A stretch of 64,000 bases of DNA, taken from NCBI GenBank assembly GCA_009193035.1, contig SWDT01000094.1:62001-126000 (forward strand). Reading direction: 5' to 3'. Made by a program: the position numbers and the translations under genes. Origin of the DNA: Halicephalobus mephisto (Eukaryota; Nematoda; Chromadorea; Rhabditida; Panagrolaimidae). Shown here piece by piece: positions 41,601-51,546 of the stretch; position 1 is the first letter of the stretch; every line of letters starts with the position of its first letter. The notes beneath the pieces are model-generated. The model saw only the letters and a program-made list of their open reading frames with translations, was not told the origin of the DNA and did no database searches.

Positions 41601-43417
41601 TCCGAGGTGACTAATGAAGACTATTGTCATTGAACCAAAGAGATGTCCGAATTTATCAAAATAAAGTTGAAGATATCTGGATACATCTTGGAAATAATCT
41701 TAAACAAAAGTATTCAAAACTAAATCCAATGAAATAATGAAAGATCGAACAGAATCAGTTAAGACTAAGATCGACAAAGAACACCAGGAAATTATTATTC
41801 AAGTGCAAAAACCTGGGGACAAAATAGAAAACCAGAAAAAAGCTAGTGATAGAGGAACAAGAGCGAAAGATAGGTCACAAATGATTACTCATTTTAGAAA
41901 AAATAAAATCAATCATAGAAGATTTACATATTAATATCAAGCATCTTTCCAAAAATAAAAGAACAACACTGATAATAATGCTTATTATTATGATAGTAAT
42001 GATAATAATGGTTATGATTATGATGATAATAATAATAGTAATGATGATGATAGTAATGATGATGATAGTAGTGATGATGATAGTAGTGATGATGATAGTA
42101 GTGATGATGATAGTAATGATGATGATAGTAGTGATGATGATAGTAGTGATGATGATAGTAGTGATGATGATAGTAATGATGATGATAGTAGTGATGATGA
42201 TGAAAGTACCTATGATCATACACAAGGTACAGAAAAGATGAAGATTTTTCTAGAAACTTTACAAAGAACCAAATATAAGGGAAAATAATTATCAAATAGC
42301 AGACAAAAGATAAAATTGAAAGTGTTTTGGAAAAAGAACAATAATAGGGACATTAGGACAGATAGGTCTTGAAGTTGAATTCTATTACTCTACTCAGGAA
42401 ATTAATAATTCAAGTAAGAGAACCTATGGTACATACAAAGAACACCAGAACAGTAGGTGTTTAAACAAATATAACACTCTTCGATTAAGTAAATATTCGT
42501 TCAGATCAGGTAAAGGTAATAAACACCTGAAAGAACTGTATTGCGTTTTCTGTCGAGAAAAACATTGGCCGCCAAAGTGTAAATCAGATTTGGAATCCAG
42601 ATAGAGAGCAATAAAAAAAGATTATGTACAGTCGAGTTTGAATATAAGATACCCCCTTGGGATCAGTCAAAGTGTATGTTATAAGAAAGGATATATCATA
42701 GCGGGGGTAAATTTGAAAACAGACTAACTAAACTCATTCAGATCGTATGCTATAACAAGAGATATGTTATAACAGGGATATCTTATATCAAAGCTCTACT
42801 GTATAATGTATCTGATAAATTAGAACCTTTTTAATGTGCTGGTACATTAAGTATAATACATTGATATCACATTTAATGTATCGATACATTAAATACAGTC
42901 GAACTCGGATATAAGATACCCCATAGAGACAGGGGAAAGTGTATGTTATGAGAAAGGATATATCATAGCGAGGGTAAATTTGAAGGCAGATTAACCAAAC
43001 TCACTCAGATAGTATGCTATAACAAGAGATATGTTATAACAACGTTACCTTATATCCAAGTTATACTGTACTACTTCAAAAAGAATCCCCAAGCTTAATT
43101 ATACAATCCCTCGTATTATCAAAATTGGAATTCAGAGTTCGAGATCGAAATTTGGATTTCTCGTGTTAAGAAATATTTATGGATTTTTTCTATTTTAAAT
43201 ATATTTTTTTTTCATAAAATTCTTAAAATAGTTATTTTTTATAAACTTTAAAAAATTTTTAAATATAGTTAATTTTTTTATAAAATAATCGGATTTTTTA
43301 CTTTTTAAATATAGTTATTTTCTGAATAAAATTATTTTTACTTACTTTACAAACCAATGCCCCGAAATGAAACCTCGTTGCGGAACATCTGCAGACTTCA
43401 CAGAATTTTTGAGACAT
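38695..43417 (-). CDS. Nuclear hormone receptor (339 aa)
   Basis: Exons 43417-43346, 40475-39883, 39397-39285 and 38936-38695 join in frame. Exons 1-2 give a complete C4 zinc-finger domain: MSQKFCEVCRCSATRFHFGA, then VCKACSAFFRRTLAENKKY, then the second finger CRNNNNCDISSSRRNDCRKC and RLKKCYSIGM. Divergent CKACSAFF P-boxes of this kind are typical of the expanded nematode (HNF4-derived) NHR family. Exon 1 lacks Pro and Gly at common positions (RCSATRFHFGA). The remaining roughly 260 residues form a short ligand-binding domain (ATLASAYENF, FPIFRDFSIEEKHKIFANFA). A CTGTTTCAG acceptor is 7 bp before the ATG. The 2.87-kb intron 1 is full of mobile elements and a microsatellite. I cannot assign an nhr number. 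Confidence 0.9.
39050..39290. repeat. About 20-bp tandem repeat in NHR intron 3
   Basis: Ten or more copies of ATTAAAAATTGAAAACTTAT fill most of the 348-bp intron. Confidence 0.9.
40679..40849. mobile_element. Pogo/Tc1-type MITE, copy 1 (171 bp)
   Basis: Termini CAGTAGAACTTGGATAT and ATATCCAAGTTCTACTG are perfect inverted repeats flanked by TA on both sides, the target duplication of Tc1/mariner/pogo transposases. The internal subterminal words GAAAGGATATATCATAGCGGGGG and GAGATATGTTATAGCGAGGG are themselves inverted. No ORF. Confidence 0.88.
40883..40984. mobile_element. Pogo/Tc1-type MITE, copy 2, internally deleted (102 bp)
   Basis: Same termini (CAGCAGAACTTGGATATA and TATATCCAAGTTCTACTG) with TA flanks, but about 70 bp of the centre is missing. 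Confidence 0.85.
41090..41244 (+). mobile_element. MITE of the ACACAAAAAA family
   Basis: AAAAAGTGTAACTTTTGG at the left end and CCAAAAGTTACATTTGTTTG at the right end are inverted repeats. The interior (TTATGAAATG, TTAATAATGACAATTT) aligns with the 8.2-8.8 kb copies. Confidence 0.7.
41975..42215. repeat. ATGATGATAGT microsatellite
   Basis: A long array of GATGATAGTAGT/GATGATAGTAAT 12-mers. Open frames of IMMMIV/YHHHYY type on both strands are artefacts. Confidence 0.97.
42629..42801. mobile_element. Pogo/Tc1-type MITE, copy 3 (173 bp)
   Basis: CAGTCGAGTTTGAATATAAG and CTTATATCAAAGCTCTACTG termini, TA flanks, with the interior as in copy 1. The ends are more diverged than in copies 1 and 4. 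Confidence 0.85.
42896..43068. mobile_element. Pogo/Tc1-type MITE, copy 4 (173 bp)
   Basis: CAGTCGAACTCGGATATAAG and TTATATCCAAGTTATACTG with TA flanks. Between copies 3 and 4 (42804-42893) lies an AATGTATC/GATACATT block related to 46150-46710. Confidence 0.87.
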
Positions 43418-43659
43418 TTTTTAACTGAAACAGAAATTGTTACAAGTGAATTCGGTTGTTTGTCGACTTTTGCATTCAATTTTTCTTTTAACCTAACACC
43501 TGACAAAATCACAAACTACTCCGGAGTCTGTAGGGGTAGCTTGTGGCGAGTTGACGGTCTTGGATAATTTCATATTTCTTACTTAATAGTAAAAACACCA
43601 ATACAGTAACACAATAATTAAAATATTTTTTGTTAATTAATTTTTCTGGTGGCCCTACA

Positions 43660-43835
43660 ATTACAAAACACCACAAGGGAGACCTCCAGACAGATGGAGG
43701 AAAGAAATAGAAAAGGAAATTGGGAAAGAGTGGCATCAACTCGCCATGGACCGCGAGGAATATAGAAAGAGGTTGAAGGATCTGCTCCACCACAACGGCG
43801 GATGAACCAGATCTTATTGTATTGTATTGTAATTA
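43660..43835 (+). pseudogene. LINE 3'-terminal fragment
   Basis: The plus frame reads RPPDRWRKEIEKEIGKEWHQ followed by LAMDREEYRKRLKDLLHHNG and a stop. This is the C-terminal motif (RP..RW.....-W...A.DR) of RTE/CR1-type LINEs. It is followed by TTGTATTGTATTGTA, a typical LINE 3' simple repeat. 5'-truncated copy. Confidence 0.8.
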
Positions 43836-43839
43836 ATTT

Positions 43840-44440
43840 TTAAAAATTCCCTAAAATTAAAAATTTCGAAATATTTGATAATTTTTTAAAATAAAATAAA
43901 AATTTCTTAAAAATATTTAAATTTTCGAATTTTGAAAATTGAAATAATTTCGTAAAAAATAATTTTTACAATAATGTGAATAAAAATCTTTCAAAAATTT
44001 TTTTAAATATAAAAAATTAAAAAAATATAAAATTTCGAAAATTCGTATTAAAATAATTTTTTTTAAATTAATTATTTTTACAATAATGTGAATAAATTTT
44101 TTTAATTTTCAAAAATATAAAAAAATATTTGAAATTTTGATTTTTAAAAAGTTTCGAAAATTCATGTCGAAACAATTTTGTAAAAAAGTTAATTTATTAT
44201 TTTCAATATTGCGACTTTTTTATCTAATTGTAGATAAGGAATTTTAAAAATAAAATAATCTTTCAAAAATTATTTTTTATTTTTTTAAATTCGAAAATTT
44301 AAAAAATTTTTAATTAAAAAATTTAAAAAATTTTCAAAATATTATTTAAAATTAAATAATGATTTTATTTTTTATTTCATGAATTTTATTTATTATCAAT
44401 TATACGATTTATTTGAAAATAAAATTTTTTTTAAAAACTG
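43840..44440. other. AT-rich spacer
   Basis: TTTTAAAAAT/AAAATTTCGAAAA low-complexity sequence between the divergent NHR and 532-aa genes. Several ATTCG..TCGAAA words appear; no exon is seen. Confidence 0.5.
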
Positions 44441-44480
44441 ATAAAAAGTGAATTTTCTTCGTTCTTCTTTATTTCAAAAA

Positions 44481-47400
44481 ATGTCGTTTTTTCTTGACGG
44501 TCGATTTTGCAAACTCGGATGGGGTTTTGACGAATTTTCAAAAACCTTCATCAAAGTCGATTCGAAATCCGATATCATCACAACAATCAATCGTACTGTA
44601 AAATGGGATCTTCTTTGGGTTTCTAATTTATCCTGTGATGAAGTAATTTCAATGGTAATTTTTGTTTTTCTTAGATACAGTAATTTTTGATTTTCTAAAA
44701 TAAAGTAATTTTGACTTTTTTAAATATGATGATTTTTAATTTTCTAAAATAAAGTAATTTTGAGTTTCTTCAGATATAGTAATTTCAACTTTTTTAAATA
44801 CAGTAATTTTTGTTTTTCTTAGATACAGTAATTTTTGATTTTCTAAAATAAAATAATTTTGACTTTTTTAAATATGATGATTTTTAATTTTCTAAAATAA
44901 AGTAATTTTGAGTTTTCTCAAACATAGTAATTTCAACTTTCTTAAATACAGTAATTTGAACTTTCTTAGATACAGTAATTTTTGATGTTCTAAAATAAAA
45001 TAATTTTTATTTTTTTTATTTCAATAATTTTTACTTTTTTTAATAAAGTAATTTTGAGTTTTCTCAGATACAGTAATTTTTATTTTTTAGCCATTGAGTT
45101 ATTTGAATTCTACCGTTGCTGAGAAGTATATTGATTTTTCAATTATTTTCGATAACGAAAAATATTGGCAGTTCCGTTTTTTGGTTAAAAAAAGAACTGA
45201 AACATGTGATTCTTCTCCGCAATATCCGGATTCTGATTTTAATCATTTCGTCAATAAAGTTGTTCATGGAATCAGATTGGATATCCTGATCCCGAAGTCG
45301 AAATTGCCGGGAAAAAGTAAAGAGGTAAATAATTCGAAAAATTTAAAATAACTTTTTTAAAATTACTTTAAAATTTAAAATTTTTAAAATTTGAAAATTG
45401 TAAAATTTAAAATAACTTTAAATAATTCGAAAAATTTAAAATAATTTTTAAAAATTCGAAAAATTTTAAATTTTTTAAATTTGGAAATTGTAAAATTTAA
45501 AATAACTTTAAAAAACTCGAAAAATTTAAAATAACTTTTTATTAGTTTTTTTTCAAATATAATATATTTTTATATATCTATTTTGGAAATACGGTAGAAT
45601 CTTTACTAGATAAGAAAATTTTATTTTAAACTTTTTTACGAGGAAATTTTTTTAATTACAGTATTTGAATAAGATTGCAGGAAAATACAGAAGATTCTGA
45701 ATACTTTCTGAATTCACTAGATAAGTTTCGAAACTTTCTAAAATCACTAATTATGAATTTCCGTAACTTTCGGTCCTGGCTGGAAAGTTCCGAAAATTCG
45801 CGTTAAGATAATTTTTCGAATTTTTATGTTAAATATAATTATTTTTTACAATAATGATTCAAACTTTTAAAATCGCATAAAAGCAAATTTCTAAAATTTT
45901 CGATTTTAACTGAAAAATTTATGTCAAAACAATTTTTAGAATTTTGAGGAAAATATTTTTGTTTTTTACGAGATAACTGTCAAGCCTCAGATCGCTCATG
46001 ATAATAATATTTTTTATTTTAATCATTTTCAAATGTTGCCAAATCCTAATTTATTTTTTAAAATTAAATTGTGAATCGATTAATAGTGGATCTACAGTAT
46101 ATTTCTAGAGTTTATTATTTTTTAGTATCATGTATGTTCCGTACTTTACACACAAAAAGGTATATTAAAACAGCTCTAACGTATTGAATACATTACACTT
46201 AATATACTATTAAATAAAATAAAATACATTGATATTGTATTTAATATATCGATATATTAAATATATTTGATATATTAGAGTATTCCAATATATCGGTATA
46301 TTAAATACCATACATCGATAATTATATTCAATGTATCTGATACAATAGAATCTTTTTAATTTTTGCATACATTAAGTACCATACATCGATACTACACTTA
46401 ATATATCGATATATTATATTCAATGTATCTCATACATTATAGCCTTTTTAATCTATCTATACACTAAATAAATGCATCGATATCACACTTAATATATCGA
46501 TATATTATATTCAATGTATCTCATATATCAGATCCGTTTTAATGTATCAGAACATCAAATACAACACATCGATATCACATTTAATATATCAGCACATTGA
46601 ATATAATGTATCTAATAAATCAGATCCGTTTTAATGTATCAGAACATCAAATATAATGCACTAATATCAACTTAATGTATCCGACACATCAGAACCAGTT
46701 TAATGCACCTATTTTTTGTACTTAAGGATGAACCTACCCTAGTCATAAGTTAATTATTGTACATCTAATCTAACCATACTTTGTTATTTTGCTTTGGAAA
46801 CGGTTCGAAAAGTGCCAAGATAGGATGAATCCCTAAGAGTCTATATAAATGAACGGCTTTGAAGCAGTTCCTCCCCTGAGGCAATTTCTCTATTAAGATA
46901 TTATTTCCCTATTTCGCAAGTCGTATTTTGTTTTCAGATCAATTTTTCAGATTTCGAAATGGTCTACTGTACAATTCTAATAACTAAGAAGACTGATCCA
47001 AAAACGAACAAAATGAATCGTACGATAATTGTTTTCCTATTTCGTAACAGTCTCAATTTTTGTCTTAGATCAATCTTAATGACATTTTGATTGATCTACC
47101 GTATTCGTCAAGTAGTTAAAAAGACTAAGCTAAAAACAAAAATGCACTGAGCGGCGATTATTCCCTAAGGGCATTTGTTCCCCAGATTTCGTAATATCTT
47201 TATTTCTCGTTTCTAAATCAACTTTGTTTTTTTCTGAAATAACCTACCGTACCTATCAATCAAGATTTATCTAAAAAAAAATCTCAAGACCAGTGCGAGT
47301 CGGGATGAGACAGAATCGAGTAAACTTCCTCGTTGATTTTCAGAACCGGAATAAAACAATTAATCTGGCTATCAGTGAATTTCACTGGCGTCAATCTATA

Positions 47401-49010
47401 GATTTTCAATTTTTTTAACGCATAGTCGAAAATCATAGATTGATTATCAGAACTCCAGAGGTACGCAAACGTCGGTTTTTTTCAATTTCCGGTCTTGACT
47501 GGAATGTTTCAAAAAAAATCGTTTTATAGGAAATACATTAATTTTTTATAAAAGCTATTTAAAATCTTTATAATCATATAAACATTAAATCTCGCAATTT
47601 TTTGTATTCACTAGAAAGTTAAAAAAATAGTTTTATAAAAATTCTATTTTTATAAGTTGTTTAAAATTTTTTATAATTACATGAACATTAAATTTCGTAA
47701 ATTTTTGTTTTGACTGGAAAGTTTCAAAATTGTTTCGAGATATTTTTAAAACTTTTCATTACATTAATTTTATTTTTATAATGCAAATGATTTTTTTCGA
47801 TTGAACAGTCATCTTTTAGGTGATTGAGCTATTGCAGGATGGAAACTTATCAGAAATTCAGAAAAACGTCAATTGTAAAGTTTTTATCAACAACCACGAT
47901 TTGAGACTTATGTCAATCAAAGAATTGATTGATTTGATGAAAAATTTGAAAGAAAACAGAAATTCGACCTTGTTGGAATCTCCGATCATGGTCGACATCC
48001 AGAGGATCCACAGTAATCCTCCGAAGATGGAAATAAAAAACGAATTTGTTTTTCAACAATTTCTAACTTACCTATACTGTACTTACCGTAAGATAGAACT
48101 GAAATTACGGGATTCCGGATACAGAATCTCCAAAGTCAAATCCGAAAAAAATTCATTTATAAAAATTTGCTTAAATCTACAGTATGCCAAAAACGAATTT
48201 AATTCAGAAATTACTGATTTTCTAAAATTGTATCCGATTTTGAAAAATTTATATTTTTCTTATTTATCTTATTTGGAATACTGTATGGACCACAACTGTG
48301 ACATCGAAGAAGGGGATTATCTCCCGATGGACATGGACCAACTTAAGTCCTGGCTACGGGACTTGAATTCCTGGGTTCCTGAGGCGAAAATTAAAGAATC
48401 AATTTCCTCCCCTCCCGGATTCGAACATGTTTTGCAAAAATTTAAAAAAACAAAAAAATTCAAAAATGTCGAAATTTTTGAAAATTACAAAATCGACGAA
48501 CCCGTTATTGTTTCGGATTCTGGAGAGAAGATTTTCTTCGGATTCTTAGACATGTCAAACGGGACACCTAATAACGAAGTAAAAAACACCACAGTACTAC
48601 TGGAGGAATGCCCGAGGCGATGTAGCAGTGTTCGAAGAAGATGGATCTGCGTCGATTGCGGCGAATTTGTTTCGATCAAGTTCGCCGGAAGACTAATTTT
48701 TGTCTGTTACTGTAGGTCGAAGGACTACGATAAAGCTTCATTCATCTGTCATCATCCAAAACATGCTCTTCATCCAGAAGACCCAGGATCTGCCGTTCGA
48801 GAAAAAACAGAACTTCTGGAATCCATAATTATCCAACTTGAAAAACATTTAAAAAGGAAAAATTTCGACGAAAGAATAATTTTGGCCTTGACAGTGATGA
48901 AAAAGAGAAATACTGTAGCTGAAGAGGAAATTAGAAGTGCCTTGGGGCAGCTTCGAAAAGTCCCACTAGACGGGGATACGGTACACCTTGTCAGAGAATA
49001 TCTGCAATGA
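44481..49010 (+). CDS. Unrecognised 532-aa protein with Cys/His cluster
   Basis: Exons 44481-44654, 45091-45324 and 47820-49010 are all phase 0. The first 230 residues are mixed alpha/beta. The middle is helical and Lys/Glu-rich. Near residues 400-450 a putative metal-binding cluster reads ECPRRCSSVRRRWICVDCGE, then VCYCRS, then FICHH, i.e. C-X3-C-X8-C-X2-C-X15-C-X-C-X11-C-H-H. A helical C-terminus follows. The W.C..CGE...F.C.C pattern resembles a Cys-rich module found after P-loop GTPase domains in poorly studied invertebrate proteins, but no GTP-binding loop is seen here. That comparison is memory-based. No signal peptide or TM. Intron 2 is 2.5 kb, long for this window. AATAAA lies 37 bp past the stop. 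Confidence 0.75.
44655..45085. repeat. Tandem repeat filling intron 1 of the 532-aa gene
   Basis: About ten units of ACAGTAATTTTTGATTTTCTAAAATAAAGTAATTTTGA (35-40 bp), nearly the entire 436-bp intron. Confidence 0.9.
46150..46715. repeat. AATGTATC/GATACATT repeat block
   Basis: Diverged units of AATGTATCTGATACATTA, ATCGATATCACACTTAATATATC and ACATCAAATACAATACATCG. It opens with ACACACAAAAAGGTATATTAAAA, and a matching inverted end (TTTTTTGATATCCCTTTTTTGTGTGT) occurs at 49626-49652. These may be two ends of related MITEs. Confidence 0.7.
46870..47290. repeat. Three diverged roughly 150-bp units in intron 2
   Basis: Each has CCCTATTTCG(C/T)AA or TTCGTAATA, then a T-rich tract, AGATCAA, and ends GG/GATCTACCGTA. 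Weakly conserved; the 46720-46870 leader is unique sequence. Confidence 0.45.
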
Positions 49011-49239
49011 GAAGTTAAAAAAATGAAAAAATTATATTTAAGCTTTAATAAAAAATGGACATTCGAACTACAGTAAGATCGTTGTTTTATATTTTATGAA
49101 TTCAGGATTTTTATGAAAATTTGAATCTGAAATAAATCCATTATTATAAAAATGAATTAAAAATGCTCGTAGTGAACTTACAGTAGGATCATTATTTTGC
49201 ATAAGTTACAGATTTTTAGAAATTTGGATCTGAAATAAA

Positions 49240-49545
49240 CATAATTTTTGGAATGTGTACCTATCCACTTGAGCACAAGTCCGCACAGCGATGGTCCCCA
49301 GGGACTCCCTACCCTATCATTTGACGTGCCCAGATCACAATATAAGGCTAGGAAAACTGAATCCCGTGGAGGAAAAAAACCAGATAGTCTATTAAATCTA
49401 TTGGATTTCTGTGGAGCTCCGTCGACTCGTGTTGACAAACTTAGGAAGATCTCTCTTTTCTATTCGCTTGATAACGTTGAATAAACTTATTTGGCAACTG
49501 CTTATGGTAGGAACCTCAATCCTCCGCCTGCTCTCGGAGCTGTGT
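49240..49545. other. GC-richer orphan segment, possible element remnant
   Basis: The plus strand is open for 78 codons (with PHSDGPQGLPTLSFDVPRSQ), but there is no family match and no splice structure. It lies in a region of LINE and MITE debris. Confidence 0.35.
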
Positions 49546-49904
49546 AACTATCATTAAATACTCAACACTACATAACCCCGAAGAACCATACTATATTGAA
49601 TATAATCTATCTGATACATTAAAAGTTTTTTGATATCCCTTTTTTGTGTGTAGAACATAATATATAAAAAACAATAACAAAAATGGCTCTTTTTACTGTG
49701 TTCTGGAATCTTTTACGAAATTTGGCACACAGGTCGCGTTCTTACGTCTCAGGAGGTTCGTGATGAAGTTGTTTTCTTCTTCCGCGGCAATAGCTAAAGA
49801 TAAAAATTAGTTGAAATTCGATTCCTCAAACATCGGCCATTCCAGGGGAATCTTAGATGAAGATATGTATTTATCTAGATCAAAAAAAATTTTTGTTATA
49901 TGAT

Positions 49905-50178
49905 TCTGGAGAGAAGACGACCAGGCCACTTGGAAGACCACGAACACGCTGGACAGATGACCTAGCTGACGAAGTTGAATGCTGGAAGACAATTTTCGAT
50001 GTGACGAAGCAGACCCTCCTACCAACCCGGGCTAACACCTACGCACGTCACCAACGAAACAGATGGATCAAAAAAGCAAACAATTAAAATTGAAAATTTA
50101 ATTTGTTTTTAAGTTTGAAATTGTATTGTTTATAAATTTTGATATAGTGCGAAATAGGAATAAAAGTAAAAGTAAAGT
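49905..50178 (+). pseudogene. LINE 3' end with 3' UTR
   Basis: The frame reads RPLGRPRTRWTDDLADEVE, then CWKTIF, then QRNRWIKKANN and a stop: the GRPRTRW..D motif that ends LINE ORF2. It is followed by a 3' UTR matching 26760-26855. The copy is 5'-truncated and flanked by a short direct repeat (GATTCTGGAGAGAAGA at 49900 and 50183), consistent with a target-site duplication. Confidence 0.8.
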
Positions 50179-50329
50179 AAAGATTCTGGAGAGAAGATCC
50201 CGATATACAGGGACACAATGTCTCCTAAACTGGATTTAGGAAAAGAATATTTACCCTTGATGAAAGATCTTTCGGTTCTTATATAAGTTGAAAGTTTGTA
50301 CTTTTTTATGCATTTTTTCATAAAAGTTA

Positions 50330-51540
50330 AAAAATTAAACTTTTTGGTTCAGACTATTTGATCAAGTTTTTTAAAGAAGCAACCGACTGAACAGTTTTAA
50401 GTTTTCTGCAAAACATCAAAAAGGTTTAACTTTGTCGTTTTTGTTTACAGTTTTATTGCGGAAATTTTTTATCTTGTCAGGTCTTTGATTTGCACAAAAA
50501 TTGCAAATTTTACAGTATTAGATATGAATTCATTTTTTCTCTATGAAAATTAAGATAAAAAAGGATTTTCTATTTACAGATATATAGTAGGAATTTTTTA
50601 AATTTGCATAAAAATAGTAAATCTTACTGTATTAACTATGATAAGTAGACTAAAAAGAGATTTTTCAATTTAGATATGCTGCTAAAAAATTTGTTAAAAC
50701 ACCGACTAAATAATGTTTTGGATTCTGTGTCGGTTGTTGAAGATGTTAAATTTTATTTTTTCTGTTTATATACAGTATAAATTTTATTTTTTTTAAAATT
50801 ATTTTTAATTTGTATAAAAATAGTAATTCTTACGGTATTAGTTACAATTTTTTTTCTACTTAAGACCAAAAGTGAAAAATTTTTCTAATTTAAAATTATC
50901 GATAAAAATTTTCAACACTGATTGAACGATGCCGCAGGCTTTCTGAAAATTGTCGAAGATGGGAAATTCTGTCATTTGTGTTTACATAAAATTCTTGTGG
51001 ATAGTTTTCTAAGTACGAAAAAATCTGAAAATTCGAAACTCGATTTACGTCAACTCGTGAAAAATGTTTTACAATAAAACAGAGAGCAAAATTTCAATGC
51101 TGTTCTTAGTCATCTCAGAACATAAAGTAGAATGTTAAAAATCAACATCCATGAAGTGCAGCAATTCCACGAACCTTTGAATTTTTCACGTTTTACAGTT
51201 TACATAAATCATATTAAAGTGATGTTAGATTCGTCAAGTTTTCTAAAATTTTTGTAATTTTTAAAGATTCAAAAATTGACAAATTTAAAAAAATAAAAAA
51301 AATAAATTTTATTAAAAATAAAAAAAATAAATTTCTAAAATAAAAATAAAAATAAATAAATTTTTATCTTTATATCAATAATAGTGAAAAAATTCAATTT
51401 AATTTTTTCATAATTGTTAATTCTTGAATAAAACTGAAAAGTTTATTATCCTGATTCCATAGGCACTATCCAAATACCGTAATCATTAATCATTTAAGAT
51501 TTCATCAAAAATTTCAGAGAACCCGAACGTTTAATATTTA
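50330..51540. other. AT-rich spacer 3' of the secreted peroxidase
   Basis: Loosely repeated TTTACAGTATTAG/AAATCTTACTG words and AAAATAAATTTTATT runs (51280-51360). Almost the same run recurs at 53280-53470. No exon is seen. Confidence 0.5.
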
Positions 51541-51546
51541 ATTTTT

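Noticed and set aside
41875..42295. Long ORFs on both strands rich in Ile/Met or Tyr/His
   Set aside because: They are translations of the ATGATGATAGT microsatellite and carry no non-repeat coding signal.
43367..43567. Plus-strand 66-codon ORF over the NHR first exon
   Set aside because: Opposite-strand shadow: the minus strand encodes the first zinc finger and its trans-splice acceptor.
49240..49484. 78-codon ORF as a small gene
   Set aside because: No signal peptide, no acceptor or donor, no family, and it sits in repeat debris. Kept only as an unassigned segment.
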